Shown here: positions 54,278-64,000 of the stretch, piece after piece
Layout: each line of letters begins with the position of its first letter
Numbering within the stretch: position 1 is the stretch's first letter
Origin: Rhizobium rhizoryzae
GTDB lineage: Bacteria; Pseudomonadota; Alphaproteobacteria; Rhizobiales; Rhizobiaceae
DNA: 64,000 nucleotides
Assembly: GCF_011046895.1 (NCBI RefSeq)
Contig: NZ_CP049250.1
Coordinates: forward strand, 2,578,501-2,642,500
Direction of reading: 5' to 3'
Program-made: the position numbers and the translations under genes
The notes under the pieces: generated by a model
Told to the model about the DNA's origin: nothing
The model's input: only the letters and a program-made list of their open reading frames with translations
The model's database searches: none

Positions 54278-55468
54278 ATGCGCTTGACGAGTTTTACCAT
54301 GATTTGCGGCTATACCCGTTCGACGCTTCTGATGGTCGCCGCCATGGCTGGCGGCCTGTTGACTGCCAGTCCTTCGGTTGCGCAGGGCCTGACCGACCTG
54401 AAGGCGAAGCAGGTTTATCTGGTTGAATCTAAAAGCGGGACGGTGCTCCTTGCCCAGAACGAGAACCAGGCGTTCCCGCCCGCCTCGCTTGCCAAGCTCA
54501 TGACCATGGATCTGGTGTTCCAAGCACTCAAGCAGGGTGAGCTACAGCCGGACAAGACCTTACCCGTTTCGGAAAACGCGTGGCGAACCGGCGGGGCACC
54601 GTCTGGCACGACGACCATGTTTGCCGCTTTGCGATCCCAGATCCCGGTGATGGATCTGGTGCGCGGGGTCGTGGTTCATAATGCCAATGATGCCTGTATC
54701 ATCCTTGCAGAAGGCATCTCTGGAAATGAGGCGAGTTTTGCTGCCCGGATGACTGCCAGGGCGAGAGACCTTGGGCTGACGCGCACCACCTTCGGCAATT
54801 CGACTGGTTTGCCCGAACAGGAGAGCCGCACGACGGCGCGCGACCTGGTTGAACTTGCCCGCCACATCCACACGACATATCCGGATTTCTACAAGCTCTA
54901 CAGTCAGCCGGACTTTACCTGGAACAAGATTTTTCAGCGAAACAAGAATCCGCTTCTTGCGCTGGGCATTGGCATAGACGGACTGGGAGCAGGCTATGCC
55001 GAAGGTGCCGGTTTTGCAGCCGTTGCATCGGTGGAACGCAACGGCACGCGACTGTTCATGGCGCTCGGCGGGCTTGCCAGCGACAAGGAACGTTCCGAGG
55101 AGTCGCGCCGGATCCTGGAATGGGCTCTAAGTTCGTTCGAAACCAGAACTGTTTTCAAGGCACAGGAAATCATCGGACAGGCCGCCGTCTATGGTGGTGA
55201 TCGTTCGCACGTGGATCTGGTGGCCAAGGATTCGGTGGATGTCTATGTGCCGACCAAGAACCCGGAGCGGCTATCCGGGCGTATCGTCTATCACTGGCCT
55301 TTGCGTGCGCCCATCGAGCAGGGACAGCAGATCGGAACGCTCCGGATTTCGGAAGGCGAACGCGAGATAAAGACGGTTCCTCTCTACGCAAATCAATCCG
55401 TTGGTGTCGGCGGACTTGTGTCGAAGGCCACGGATGCCGTACTGGAACTCATGTTCTTCTGGCTGTGA
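54278..55468 (+). CDS. D-alanyl-D-alanine carboxypeptidase-family protein with altered motifs
   Basis: About 396 residues from ATG 54278. A signal peptide ends near ASPSVAQ. The S-x-x-K nucleophile motif SLAKLM is present (near residue 70). The S-x-N box reads HNAND instead of SGND, and the K-T-G box reads [14 protein letters not shown], i.e. GAG instead of KTG. A C-terminal domain (about 290-390) resembles PBP5 family beta-rich C-termini. The two altered motifs suggest reduced or different activity. Position before tmk and holB is standard. Confidence 0.85.
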   Translation: MRLTSFTMICGYTRSTLLMVAAMAGGLLTASPSVAQGLTDLKAKQVYLVESKSGTVLLAQNENQAFPPASLAKLMTMDLVFQALKQGELQPDKTLPVSENAWRTGGAPSGTTTMFAALRSQIPVMDLVRGVVVHNANDACIILAEGISGNEASFAARMTARARDLGLTRTTFGNSTGLPEQESRTTARDLVELARHIHTTYPDFYKLYSQPDFTWNKIFQRNKNPLLALGIGIDGLGAGYAEGAGFAAVASVERNGTRLFMALGGLASDKERSEESRRILEWALSSFETRTVFKAQEIIGQAAVYGGDRSHVDLVAKDSVDVYVPTKNPERLSGRIVYHWPLRAPIEQGQQIGTLRISEGEREIKTVPLYANQSVGVGGLVSKATDAVLELMFFWL

Positions 55469-55553
55469 TCTTGCGGCCAGTCGATCAAATTCAATTTTGG
55501 CGTGGTTGCAGCCGGTACAGGACGACGCACCGACCAGCGCCACCGGAGACATG

Positions 55554-56237
55554 ATGACCGTGACTGGAGCCACTGGCTTGTTCGTGACATTCGAAGGCGG
55601 GGAAGGGGCTGGCAAATCCACCCAGATTCGCCGGCTTGCCGCGAGCCTGAAGGACAAGGGCCATGATGTGTTGGTGACACGCGAACCGGGCGGATCGCCG
55701 GGTGCGGAAGCCGTGCGTCATGTGCTGCTGTCCGGTGGCGCGGAACGCTTTGGCGTTCGCATGGAGGCCATGTTGTTTGCAGCGGCACGCAACGACCATG
55801 TGGAGCAGGTCATCCGGCCAGCACTGAACTCGGGCAGGGTGGTGCTGTGTGATCGTTTCATCGATTCGTCGCGGGTCTATCAGGGTATAACCGGCAATCT
55901 GGATGCTGCTTTCGTCGATGCGCTGGAAGAAATCGCAATCGATGGAGTTCGTCCCGATCTGACGATCATTCTGGATCTTCCGGCTTCGGTTGGCCTTGCC
56001 AGAGCACGCCAGCGAGGCGAGGCGGAAGGCGCATCGGGCGCGCCGGATCGCTTTGAAAAGGAAGAGGTCGAAGTTCACGAAAAGCGCAGGCAGGCGTTTC
56101 GCGAAATTGCTGAAGCCGCCCCAGAACGCTGTCGCCTGATCGATGCGCAGCGGACCGAAGAGGAGGTCGCAAGCGAGATCATGGCGATCGTGGATGCTAT
56201 GATGCAAGAGCGCGGCGGCACGGGCATGGAACAATGA
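55554..56237 (+). CDS. tmk: Thymidylate kinase
   Basis: 227 residues from ATG 55554, five bases after GGAG. The P-loop is [11 protein letters not shown] near residues 12-22. The DR(Y/F/H) motif is [13 protein letters not shown], and the LID region is [15 protein letters not shown]. It phosphorylates dTMP to dTDP. It overlaps holB by four bases. Confidence 0.95.
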   Translation: MTVTGATGLFVTFEGGEGAGKSTQIRRLAASLKDKGHDVLVTREPGGSPGAEAVRHVLLSGGAERFGVRMEAMLFAAARNDHVEQVIRPALNSGRVVLCDRFIDSSRVYQGITGNLDAAFVDALEEIAIDGVRPDLTIILDLPASVGLARARQRGEAEGASGAPDRFEKEEVEVHEKRRQAFREIAEAAPERCRLIDAQRTEEEVASEIMAIVDAMMQERGGTGMEQ

Positions 56238-57262
56238 GCGAGACGAGCGGCGCGGTGCTGGATGGGGCAATCCCACCGCAACTGAACAACCGTTTGTTCG
56301 GGCATGAACAGGCCGAGGAATTTCTGGCGCGCTTCTACAAGTCCGGGCGCAGTCATCACGCGATTCTCATCGAGGGCCCCGAGGGGATTGGCAAGGCTAC
56401 GCTTGCCTTCCGGTTTGCGAATCACGTGCTCTCTCATCCCAACCCTGAAGAGGCGCCGGATCATCTGGCCGATCCTGACCTCGACAGTATGGTCAGTCGA
56501 CAGATCGCATCGGGCGCATCGCACAATCTGCTGCATCTTGCGCGACCCGTTGACGAAAAAACCGGCAAGACGAAGACCGCCATTACCGTTGACGAGGTGA
56601 GGCGGGCAGGGCACTTCTTTTCGCAGACCTCCGGTACCGGCAATTGGCGTATCGTGATTATCGATCCAGCCGACGATCTCAATCGCAATGCTGCAAATGC
56701 CATTTTGAAGATCCTCGAAGAGCCGCCCAAGCGCTCATTGTTTCTGGTGCTGAGTCACGCGCCGGGCAAGCTTTTGCCCACCATTCGCTCGCGCTGCCTG
56801 CCGCTGAAACTAGACCCCCTCTCAACGGAAGATCTGACGCACGCGCTCGGTCACCTACGGATCGAGCTGGACGGTGGTCAAACTGCGTTGAACGTGCTTG
56901 CCTCTGCTGGCGGTAGCGTATCGCAGGCGCTGAAGCTCCTGAACTATGGCGGCACGGAGATCGTCTCGGCCTTCGATGATATCCTTGCCGCGGAAGGACC
57001 TTCGGCCCGACGCGCAATGCACAGACTGGCCGATGTCCTGTCCGGCAAGGACAATGACGTAATCTTCGGATTCTTCCTCGATCACATTTCTACCCACCTG
57101 ATGCGACGTGCGCGCGATGCGGCTCTCGCGGGAGATCTGAGGCAAGCGGATCGTGTATCCCGTCTGGTCTCGGAGGTCAGGGAGCGCATTTCGATCTCGC
57201 AAGGGTACAATCTCGACCGCAAGCAGACCATCCTTTCACTGCTCGAAGACATTGCCCGCTGA
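56234..57262 (+). CDS. holB: DNA polymerase III subunit delta'
   Basis: 342 residues. A clamp-loader AAA+ protein with the P-loop-like [15 protein letters not shown] near residues 39-53 and sensor 1 in [19 protein letters not shown]. The zinc module typical of delta' is not evident. It works with tau/gamma and delta to load the beta clamp. The neighbours tmk and metG are typical. Confidence 0.92.
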   Translation: MSETSGAVLDGAIPPQLNNRLFGHEQAEEFLARFYKSGRSHHAILIEGPEGIGKATLAFRFANHVLSHPNPEEAPDHLADPDLDSMVSRQIASGASHNLLHLARPVDEKTGKTKTAITVDEVRRAGHFFSQTSGTGNWRIVIIDPADDLNRNAANAILKILEEPPKRSLFLVLSHAPGKLLPTIRSRCLPLKLDPLSTEDLTHALGHLRIELDGGQTALNVLASAGGSVSQALKLLNYGGTEIVSAFDDILAAEGPSARRAMHRLADVLSGKDNDVIFGFFLDHISTHLMRRARDAALAGDLRQADRVSRLVSEVRERISISQGYNLDRKQTILSLLEDIAR

Positions 57263-57346
57263 GATTACGCAACTTGCTTGTTTCGCGATGCCGAAACATG
57301 GGGTAAGACGCGGGCGATAGAAATCACGAACTGAACGCTGGCTTTG

Positions 57347-58906
57347 ATGTCCTCAAAAACGCCCTACTACATTACGACCGCCATTTCCTATCCCAACGGC
57401 AAGCCGCATATCGGCCATGCCTATGAGTTGATCGCGACCGATGCCATGGCACGCTTCCAGCGGCTGGACGGCAAGGACGTGTTCTTCCTCACCGGAACGG
57501 ATGAACACGGCCAGAAAATGCAGCAGACGGCGCGCAATGAAGGCATTACGCCTGCGGAACTGGCCGAGCGGAACTCCAATGAATTCCGCGAGATGGGCAA
57601 GCTGCTGAACTCCTCCAACGACGACTTCATTCGCACGACCGAGGCGCGTCACCACGCGACCGTGCAGGAAGTGTGGCGCCGGATGGAAAAGAACGGCGAC
57701 ATCTACAAGGACAGCTACGCAGGCTGGTACTCCGTCCGCGATGAAGCCTACTACCAGGAAGAAGAGACGGAACTGCGTGGCGATGGCCTGCGCTATGGTC
57801 CGCAGGGAACGCCTGTCGAATGGGTGGAGGAGGAGAGCTATTTCTTCAAGCTGTCCGCCTATGAAGACAAGCTGCTGAAGCTTTACGAAGACCAGCCGGA
57901 TTTCATTGGCCCGAACGAGCGCCGCAACGAGGTCATCTCTTTCGTCAAATCCGGCCTCAAGGATCTTTCGATTTCGCGCACCACATTCGACTGGGGCATC
58001 AAGGTACCCGGAGACGACAAGCATGTGATGTATGTCTGGGTCGATGCCCTGACCAACTACATTACCGCCACCGGCTATGTGGAAGATGAGAACGGTCCGC
58101 GCGCGAAATACTGGCCTGCGGATGCGCACATCATCGGCAAGGACATCATTCGCTTTCACGCCGTCTATTGGCCGGCCTTTCTGATGTCGGCGGGCCTGCC
58201 GCTGCCGAAACGCGTCTATGCACACGGCTTCCTGCTCAACAAGGGCGAGAAGATGTCGAAGTCGGTGGGCAACGTGGTCGATCCGGTCAATCTGGTGAAC
58301 CATTTCGGTCTCGACCAGGTGCGCTATTTCTTCCTGCGCGAAGTGTCGTTCGGTCAGGACGGCAGCTATTCGGAGGAGGGGATTGCAACCCGCATCAACG
58401 CCGATCTCGCCAATGGCATCGGCAACCTGGCATCGCGTTCTCTTTCGATGATTGCCAAGAACTGCGAGGGCAAGATCCCTGAACCCGGCCCGCTGACGGA
58501 TGCCGACAAGGCCATTCTGGCAACGGCAGACGAGGCAATCGCCATCTGCCGCGAGGAAATGGGCCGCCAGCAGATCCACAAGGCCGTGGCTGCGGTGATC
58601 AACATCGTCAACGAAGCCGACCGCTATTTCGCGGCGCAGGAGCCATGGGTTCTGCGCAAGACGGATGTCGCCCGCATGGGCACGGTGCTGTGGGTGACGG
58701 CAGAAGTCGTGCGTCAGATCGCCATTCTCTTCCAGCCGATCATGCCTGCATCATCAGCCAAGATCCTTGATCTGGTGGCTGTTGCAGAGGGAGACCGCAC
58801 CTTCGACAAACTGGGCGAGGCGGGTCGCCTGAAGCCCGGTACCGCGCTGGAAGCGCCGAGCCCGGTTTTCCCGCGCTACGTTGCCCCGGAAGCAGACAAG
58901 GCCTGA
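57347..58906 (+). CDS. metG: Methionine-tRNA ligase
   Basis: 519 residues from ATG 57347. The HIGH-type motif is [13 protein letters not shown] near residues 15-27 and the KMSKS motif is [10 protein letters not shown]. The C-terminal tRNA-binding extension (EMAP-II domain) is absent, typical of the short bacterial form. It attaches methionine to initiator and elongator tRNAs. Confidence 0.97.
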   Translation: MSSKTPYYITTAISYPNGKPHIGHAYELIATDAMARFQRLDGKDVFFLTGTDEHGQKMQQTARNEGITPAELAERNSNEFREMGKLLNSSNDDFIRTTEARHHATVQEVWRRMEKNGDIYKDSYAGWYSVRDEAYYQEEETELRGDGLRYGPQGTPVEWVEEESYFFKLSAYEDKLLKLYEDQPDFIGPNERRNEVISFVKSGLKDLSISRTTFDWGIKVPGDDKHVMYVWVDALTNYITATGYVEDENGPRAKYWPADAHIIGKDIIRFHAVYWPAFLMSAGLPLPKRVYAHGFLLNKGEKMSKSVGNVVDPVNLVNHFGLDQVRYFFLREVSFGQDGSYSEEGIATRINADLANGIGNLASRSLSMIAKNCEGKIPEPGPLTDADKAILATADEAIAICREEMGRQQIHKAVAAVINIVNEADRYFAAQEPWVLRKTDVARMGTVLWVTAEVVRQIAILFQPIMPASSAKILDLVAVAEGDRTFDKLGEAGRLKPGTALEAPSPVFPRYVAPEADKA

Positions 58907-58914
58907 TAGTCGAA

Positions 58915-59700
58915 ATGCTGATTGATACCCATTGCCATCTGGATTTTGCCGACTTCGACGCGGAGCGTGACGAGCTTGTGGCTCGCGCGCATGCCGCAGG
59001 TGTCAAGCAGATGGTGACGATTTCGACCCGCGTGCGCAAACTTCAGACCTTGCTGGATCTGACCGAGCGCTACGACAGCGTATTCTGTTCCGTGGGCACG
59101 CACCCGAACAATGCTGCTGAAGAACTGGACGTAACCGCCGACGATCTCGTGCGGCTGGCGGAAAGCCACGAGAAGATCGTGGCGATCGGCGAGGCGGGTC
59201 TGGATTACTTCTATGACACGCAGAAGCCGGAAGACCAGCAGACGGGCCTTCGCCGCCACATCGAGGCGGCGCGACGCACACAGCTTCCACTGGTGATCCA
59301 CAGTCGCAGCGCTGATGAAGACATGGCCGCCATCCTGCGTGAGGAGACTGAGAAGGGGGACTTTCCCTTCATTCTCCATTGCTTCTCCGCAGGTCAGGCG
59401 CTTGCCGATGCGGGTGTCGAACTCGGCGGGTATGTTTCCTTTTCCGGTATTCTGACATTCCCGAAGTCCGAGGACATCCGCGAGATTGCGAAAACGGTCC
59501 CACTCGACCGGCTGCTGGTGGAGACGGATGCGCCGTACCTTGCGCCGAAGCGCTGGCGTGGGAAACGCAACGAGCCTTCCTATGTCGTCAACACAGCGGA
59601 AGTACTGGCCGAGGTGAAGGGCATCTCCTACGAGGAGATGGCGCGCGTCACAACGGAGAATGCGTTCCGCTGCTTTTCGAAGATGAAGAAGGTCGCATAA
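58915..59700 (+). CDS. TatD-family metal-dependent hydrolase (DNase)
   Basis: 261 residues beginning MLIDTHCHLDF, the H-x-H metal motif. Further ligands are in IGEAGLDYFYD, HSRSADEDM and HCFSAGQ, and LLVETDAPYLAP supplies the final Asp. The family cleaves DNA 3'-5' and may trim damaged ends. It is 8 bases after metG, and its stop abuts the next start. Confidence 0.93.
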   Translation: MLIDTHCHLDFADFDAERDELVARAHAAGVKQMVTISTRVRKLQTLLDLTERYDSVFCSVGTHPNNAAEELDVTADDLVRLAESHEKIVAIGEAGLDYFYDTQKPEDQQTGLRRHIEAARRTQLPLVIHSRSADEDMAAILREETEKGDFPFILHCFSAGQALADAGVELGGYVSFSGILTFPKSEDIREIAKTVPLDRLLVETDAPYLAPKRWRGKRNEPSYVVNTAEVLAEVKGISYEEMARVTTENAFRCFSKMKKVA

Positions 59701-60528
59701 GTGCTGGCAAAGGGTTACAGGCGGCGGTTCACCATACTGGGATGTTCGTCGTCTCCCGGCGTGCCGCGCCTGGATGGTGACTGGGGCGCGTGCGACCCTC
59801 TGGAACCGAAAAACCGCAGGCGGCGCGCTTCGTTCCTTGTCCAGCAGATTGCCCCGGATGGCGAGATGACCACTGTCGTCATCGACACCGGGCCGGACTT
59901 TCGCGAACAGATGATTTCGGCTGGCGTGAAGCGGATCGATGCCGTGCTCTACACGCATGCGCACGCCGATCACCTGCACGGTATCGACGATATTCGCGGC
60001 TATTTTCATTCTCAGCGGATGCGGATTCCGATCTATGCGGACCCGTTCACGATGGATCGCATCCGGGCCGGTTTCGGTTATTGCCTCGAAACACCGGCGG
60101 GCGGCAATTATCCGCCAATCGTGACGCCGAACCTGATAACCGATCTCGATCAACCAGTTATCGTTGAAGGGCCGGGGGGCGCGATCCCGTTTGTCGCGCA
60201 TCGCCAGCTTCATGGAGACATCGAGTCTCTCGGTTATCGCATCGGCGATGTGGCCTATTGCAGCGATGTGAGCGGTTTTCCACTCGAAACGCCGGAAAAG
60301 CTGCAGGATCTCGATACGCTGATCATTGATGCACTTCAGTATCGTCCGCACCCCAGCCATTATTCCCTGAGCGAAGCGCTGGAGTGGATCGACAGGCTCA
60401 AGCCACGCAAGGCCTTGCTGACGCATATGCATATTCCGCTGGACTACTGGACGGTGCAGCAGGAAACTCCCGACCATGTCGAACCGGCCTATGACGGGCT
60501 GAGTTTCGAAGTGCACGGACACGATTGA
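59701..60528 (+). CDS. MBL-fold hydrolase, PhnP-like
   Basis: 275 residues starting at GTG 59701 directly after the TatD stop. The metal site is YTHAHADHLHGIDD (H-x-H-x-D-H) near residues 83-96, and GCSSSPGVPRL lies at the N-terminus. PhnP-type enzymes hydrolyse cyclic phosphodiesters such as 5-phosphoribosyl 1,2-cyclic phosphate. No other phosphonate gene is near, so substrate is uncertain. Confidence 0.87.
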   Translation: MLAKGYRRRFTILGCSSSPGVPRLDGDWGACDPLEPKNRRRRASFLVQQIAPDGEMTTVVIDTGPDFREQMISAGVKRIDAVLYTHAHADHLHGIDDIRGYFHSQRMRIPIYADPFTMDRIRAGFGYCLETPAGGNYPPIVTPNLITDLDQPVIVEGPGGAIPFVAHRQLHGDIESLGYRIGDVAYCSDVSGFPLETPEKLQDLDTLIIDALQYRPHPSHYSLSEALEWIDRLKPRKALLTHMHIPLDYWTVQQETPDHVEPAYDGLSFEVHGHD

Positions 60529-60546
60529 AGCTAAGGATTGAAGCGT

Positions 60547-61029
60547 ATGGGTCTGCTGATCTGGAACGGTATTGTGATCGGATTGGCGGCGACCGTCGCG
60601 ATGGATATCTGGGCACTCATCCTGCATCTGGTTTTCAAGCAGAACAAGCCAAACTGGGCGCCAGCGGGGCGCTGGTTTCACCGCGTCGCGCGCGGACATT
60701 TCCTGCATCAGGATCTCAGCGCAATCGAAGCGTTTCCTCAGGAACAGGCAGTCGGCTGGTTTGGTCATTACGCGGTTGGCGTTGCCTACGGGATCATCTT
60801 CGCGCTGATCGTCGGGCCTGTCTGGTTCGCAGCGCCAACATTCATCCCGGCCTGGATCTTCGGGATCGTGACCATCGGCGCCGGTTGGTTCATCATGCAG
60901 CCAGGGATGGGGCTTGGGATAGCTGCGTCGAAGACACCCAATCCAAACAAGGTGCGTCTCTTGAATTTTGCAGCTCACACGGTGTTTGCGCTGGGCATGT
61001 ATGTGAGCGCGCTGATCCTGATCGCATAG
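60547..61029 (+). CDS. DUF2938 membrane protein
   Basis: 160 residues from ATG 60547, after AAGGA. About four hydrophobic segments are predicted (WNGIVIGLAATVAMDIWALI, YAVGVAYGIIFALIVGPVWF, IPAWIFGIVTIGAGWFIM, NFAAHTVFALGMYVSAL). The conserved HYAVG and MQPGMGLGIAASKTPNP are features of DUF2938. Function unknown. Confidence 0.85.
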   Translation: MGLLIWNGIVIGLAATVAMDIWALILHLVFKQNKPNWAPAGRWFHRVARGHFLHQDLSAIEAFPQEQAVGWFGHYAVGVAYGIIFALIVGPVWFAAPTFIPAWIFGIVTIGAGWFIMQPGMGLGIAASKTPNPNKVRLLNFAAHTVFALGMYVSALILIA

Positions 61030-61147
61030 CGATGATCAGAGGATTGCCGAACCCAGGAAGAAAAGGGCACAACCAATCATATATTCTTTAACAACCACTG
61101 ATTGAAATCAGATAAGGAAGATTATGGAACTTGATTGGATATGGGAG

Positions 61148-61212
61148 GCAAATGCGATGAACCGAGTGCCGGTAGATCTATAACCGAGCCTATTGAACGG
61201 CATCGCATTTGC
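61148..61212. repeat. 12-bp perfect inverted repeat with 41-bp spacer
   Basis: GCAAATGCGATG at 61148-61159 and CATCGCATTTGC at 61201-61212. It lies just beyond the stop of the minus-strand 49-residue gene and could form its 3' hairpin. A 19-codon frame at 61124-61183 overlaps the left arm. Confidence 0.7.
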
Positions 61213-61225
61213 GGGACATGACGGC

Positions 61226-61375
61226 TCAGGCACCGCCGACATACTGGAAATAGGCCCAGACCAAAACGAAGGCTGCGATGACACCCACGACAATCAGCGC
61301 CTTCTTGGCTGCAGGTGGCGTTTGGCGCGGAGGCTTGACCGGCTTCGGCTTGTTAAACTTGATGACGTCGCCCAT
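61226..61375 (-). CDS. Small membrane protein, 49 residues
   Basis: Read on the minus strand from ATG 61375, with GGAA six bases upstream. A Lys/Pro-rich start (MGDVIKFNKPKPVKPPRQTP) is followed by one hydrophobic helix (ALIVVGVIAAFVLVWAYF) and a short tail (QYVGGA). A cytoplasmic basic segment and single anchor suggest an N-in protein. Role unknown; too short for usual cut-offs. Confidence 0.7.
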   Translation of the reverse strand: MGDVIKFNKPKPVKPPRQTPPAAKKALIVVGVIAAFVLVWAYFQYVGGA

Positions 61376-61898
61376 AAGAAATTCCGTATTCCTGATCTGT
61401 TGCGTTTGTCCGGCCGATGCTGTCGCACCGTATCGGCAATTCGTGTGATGATTCCGGTCTGTTCGCCATTCTAAGGCCTGTATCGTTCATGGCAACATCA
61501 CTGATGCACAGGACAATTCAGAGACCGCAATATCCAAATTCGAGACACGGAGCAGGGCCGCACCCTACCCCGCTTGAAACAAAGAGGGTGTAAAAACATC
61601 ACGTGTCGCAAACGCGATATACAAAATCTAGATTTTTTTATGGACTTTCCTGCATATAGCCTATATGTAGAAAGAAATTGAACGTCGATCCAGAGGCCAT
61701 GTCGCTTTCCGATCCTTATCGACTTTTCCCGACTCATCGCCTTCGGCAGGTCAGGAAACAACTCAGCTCAGGTGCGGCGTCCTCTCGCCGCGTTACAATA
61801 ACCGGACCTCTTGCGCCCTGCATTCACCGCAGGCGGCGCATTTGCGTCCCTCTAGAAGGAGCGTTCTCCCGGCTGTCGAGCCGGGGGCTGGATAACCT
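61376..61898. other. AT-rich intergenic region before the ProV gene
   Basis: About 520 bases with opposing short frames of no recognisable family. Two perfect palindromes stand out: AAAATCTAGATTTT (61624-61637) and CATATAG-C-CTATATG (61654-61668). A hairpin CCCGGC / GCCGGG at 61868-61885 lies directly before the ProV ribosome-binding site and could affect translation. Confidence 0.5.
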
Positions 61899-63131
61899 AT
61901 GACCATAATCGCTGAAGCTGACGTTTCGCTGCAAAGCGTGACGCCCAAGATCAGTCTCAAATCCGTTTACAAGGTATTTGGCGAGCGTGCCGACAAGGCG
62001 CTTGACCTTTTCAAAGCAGGCAAATCGAAAGCCGAAGTGCACAAGGCCACAGGCAGCACGATTGGTGTTTCCAACGCCAGTTTCGACATTCACGCCGGCG
62101 AAATCTTCGTCATCATGGGGCTTTCCGGCTCTGGTAAATCCACGCTGCTGCGCCTGCTGAACCGTCTGATCGAGCCCACATCTGGCGCGATCGAGGTCGA
62201 CGGAATCGATATTACGCGCATGTCGCGACAGGAGCTTATTGCACTGCGCAGGCGCGAAATCAGCATGGTGTTTCAGTCCTTTGCGCTTCTCCCCAACCGG
62301 ACTGTTCTCAGCAATGCAGCCTTTGGTCTGGAAGTAGCAGGCATGGCAGAAGCCGAGCGCAACAAGCGCGCCATGGCTTCACTTGAGGCCGTGGGGCTTT
62401 CCGGTTACGCCAACAGCATGCCGGACCAGCTCTCCGGCGGCATGAAGCAACGCGTCGGGCTGGCGCGAGCCTTGGCAAGTGAGCCGACAATCCTTCTGAT
62501 GGACGAGGCCTTTTCGGCGCTCGATCCGCTTATCCGAACCGAGATGCAGGATGAGTTGGTGCGTCTTCAGGCAGAGCACAGCCGCACAATCGTCTTCGTC
62601 AGCCACGATCTCGATGAAGCCATGCGCATCGGCGACCGAATCTGCATCATGCAGGACGGCGAGGTGATCCAGGTCGGCACGCCCGACGAGATCGTCACCC
62701 AGCCTGCCAATGATTATGTCCGCTCATTCTTCCGCAATGTGGATATTTCTCACGTCTTCAAGGCAGGCGATGTTGCGCGCAAGACGCAGGTAACGATCAT
62801 CGAGCGCCAGGGTGTGACAGCCGCGGCAGCACTGGAGCGGATGAAGAGCTTTGACCGCGATTATGCAATCATCCTCGGTCGCGACAAGACCTATCACGGT
62901 GTCGTCTCCCGCAATTCCCTGATCGAGAAGCTGAAGGCGAAGGATCCGGATCCTTATCGCAGCGCGTTTCTTCGAGACATCGATCCAATCGCCGCTGACG
63001 AACCGCTGTCGAATGTGCTCGGTCGTGTGGCGGGCAGCGTCTGGCCCGTTCCGGTTATCGATGAGCACAAACGCTATCTGGGCTCCATCAGCAAGTCCAC
63101 CTTGCTCGAAACGCTTGACCGCACCAACTGA
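61899..63131 (+). CDS. proV: Glycine betaine/choline ABC transporter ATP-binding protein (ProV-type)
   Basis: 410 residues. The N-terminal extension ([20 protein letters not shown]) is typical of ProV. Walker A is GLSGSGKST, the signature is [15 protein letters not shown], Walker B is [13 protein letters not shown], and the H-loop is in [10 protein letters not shown]. The C-terminal ~130 residues form CBS-like domains that sense ionic strength in OpuA. It heads a ProVW(X) operon. Rhizobial choline importers (ChoWV) look the same. Confidence 0.95.
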   Translation: MTIIAEADVSLQSVTPKISLKSVYKVFGERADKALDLFKAGKSKAEVHKATGSTIGVSNASFDIHAGEIFVIMGLSGSGKSTLLRLLNRLIEPTSGAIEVDGIDITRMSRQELIALRRREISMVFQSFALLPNRTVLSNAAFGLEVAGMAEAERNKRAMASLEAVGLSGYANSMPDQLSGGMKQRVGLARALASEPTILLMDEAFSALDPLIRTEMQDELVRLQAEHSRTIVFVSHDLDEAMRIGDRICIMQDGEVIQVGTPDEIVTQPANDYVRSFFRNVDISHVFKAGDVARKTQVTIIERQGVTAAAALERMKSFDRDYAIILGRDKTYHGVVSRNSLIEKLKAKDPDPYRSAFLRDIDPIAADEPLSNVLGRVAGSVWPVPVIDEHKRYLGSISKSTLLETLDRTN

Positions 63132-63145
63132 GGAGAAAGCCCATC

Positions 63146-64000
63146 ATGGATTTTGAAATCGGTAGCGGCGTGGATAGCGTCGTCAATTATATTCTCGACA
63201 ATTTCGGTCCGATGCTGGACGCAATCGCCGCAGGCATCGGCTTCGTGACGGATGGAATTCTGAACACATTGACCGCCGTTCCCATGCCGGTGGGGATCGC
63301 CATCTTTGCAGCGCTCTCGCTGTGGCGCGTCGGTGTCGGCTTTTCGGTCTTCACCGTCATCGCACTGTGGCTCGTGCAGCATATGGGGCTTTGGCAGGCA
63401 ACGATGGAGACGCTTTCGCTGGTCGTGGCATCGACCTTCATCGCCATGCTTATCGGCCTTCCGCTCGGAATTGCCATGGCGCGGCGCGATAGTGTTGCGG
63501 CCGGTGTTCGGCCGATCCTGGACCTGATGCAGACCATGCCTGCCTTCGTCTATCTCATCCCGGCCGCCATGTTCTTCGGGCTGGGTGCAGTACCGGGTAC
63601 GATTGCAACGGTCATCTTCGCGATGCCTCCTGTCGTTCGCCTGACAAATCTCGGCATCCGGCAGGTGCATCCGGAGTTTATCGAAGCCGGTCACGCCTTT
63701 GGCTGCACGCCGTCACAACTTTTGTTCAAGGTACAGCTGCCGAATGCCCTGCCTTCCATCATGGCCGGTATCAACCAGACGATCATGCTCTCGCTTTCCA
63801 TGGTGGTCATCGCATCGATGATCGGAGCAGGCGGTATTGGAAACACGGTTCTCACCGGCATCCAGCGCCTTGACGTGGGAACCGGTTTCGAAGGCGGTCT
63901 GGCGGTCGTGATCCTGGCTGTCATTTTGGACCGCATCACGCAGAGCCTTGGCAAAAAGCCCGCAACCTTGACCCGGCTCTTCGCCTTCCGGCCTACCCGG
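63146..64000 (+). CDS. proW: Glycine betaine/choline ABC transporter permease (ProW-type), partial
   Basis: At least 285 residues; the frame is still open at the window edge, so the C-terminus is missing. It starts at ATG 63146, after GGAGAAAG, 14 bases beyond proV. ProW features are the N-terminal WxxxG-free extension, hydrophobic helices and the EAA loop [35 protein letters not shown] and [14 protein letters not shown] are also typical. A substrate-binding protein gene probably follows outside the window. Confidence 0.93.
   Translation, partial: MDFEIGSGVDSVVNYILDNFGPMLDAIAAGIGFVTDGILNTLTAVPMPVGIAIFAALSLWRVGVGFSVFTVIALWLVQHMGLWQATMETLSLVVASTFIAMLIGLPLGIAMARRDSVAAGVRPILDLMQTMPAFVYLIPAAMFFGLGAVPGTIATVIFAMPPVVRLTNLGIRQVHPEFIEAGHAFGCTPSQLLFKVQLPNALPSIMAGINQTIMLSLSMVVIASMIGAGGIGNTVLTGIQRLDVGTGFEGGLAVVILAVILDRITQSLGKKPATLTRLFAFRPTR

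Noticed and set aside
61124..61183. 19-codon frame with a good ribosome-binding site
   Set aside because: Very short, overlaps an inverted repeat and has no downstream gene to regulate on that strand.

Overview
This window looks like a chromosomal segment from a Rhizobiales bacterium, most likely Rhizobiaceae (Agrobacterium/Rhizobium group). The evidence is the gene order (gcvTHP, crcB, an RluC-type synthase and an ATP12 chaperone gene; coaD-ppiA-ppiB-queA-tgt; rlpA-dac-tmk-holB-metG-tatD), a GTTC-N7-GTTC SOS box in front of dinB, and several lineage-typical small proteins. There is no prophage, plasmid or CRISPR signature. Most of the window is ordinary housekeeping DNA with a few accessory islands.

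Layout. 1-2.2 kb: the end of an assimilatory sulfite/nitrite reductase, a DUF934 gene, ferredoxin-NADP reductase, and an orphan flagellar-rod-like gene. 2.4-7.7 kb: a cupredoxin gene and the glycine cleavage operon gcvTHP, read leftwards behind a tandem glycine riboswitch. 7.8-13.4 kb: crcB with a TA-flanked MITE-like element at its stop codon, an RluC-type pseudouridine synthase, a HAD phosphatase, an ATP12 chaperone and a secreted alpha/beta hydrolase. 13.4-17.5 kb: a sugE/gdx guanidinium exporter behind a guanidine-II (mini-ykkC) riboswitch, then a tightly coupled operon with both enzymes of glutathione-dependent formaldehyde oxidation. 17.5-24 kb: a DMT transporter, lipB, tRNA-Leu, three small genes (two hypotheticals and a DUF779 gene), an acetaldehyde-type aldehyde dehydrogenase and a GAF-Fis regulator.

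24.3-34.2 kb is the main accessory island, a catecholate siderophore operon. Isochorismate synthase, DHB-AMP ligase, a stand-alone isochorismatase, a separate aryl carrier protein, an EntF-like C-A-T-TE synthetase and the DHB dehydrogenase are overlapping or nearly abutting genes, followed by an exported YncE-like beta-propeller. The pathway runs chorismate to 2,3-dihydroxybenzoate, then to an aryl carrier-bound acyl group, then to (DHB-Ser)n. No receptor, exporter or phosphopantetheinyl transferase is present in the window. An Irr/ICE-like box lies upstream.

34.3-34.9 kb holds three tiny membrane-protein genes missed by length cut-offs. Two of them share a duplicated upstream element with four half-sites phased at exactly 11 bp. 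35-39 kb: coaD, two cyclophilins, queA and tgt. 39-40.9 kb: a gene-poor, hairpin-rich region with five tandem copies of a ~154 bp repeat. 41-46.5 kb: a DUF4864 gene, two MFS transporters, a J-domain protein and SOS-controlled dinB. 46.6-50.5 kb: an OsmF/YehZYXW-type osmoprotectant ABC operon. 50.4-52.5 kb: an extradiol-dioxygenase-like VOC protein with a divergent LysR gene. 52.6-61 kb: tRNA-Ser, rlpA, a D,D-carboxypeptidase homologue with altered active-site motifs, tmk, holB, metG, tatD, a PhnP-like hydrolase and a DUF2938 gene. 61-64 kb: a 49-residue membrane protein and the start of a ProVW-type betaine/choline transporter that runs off the end.
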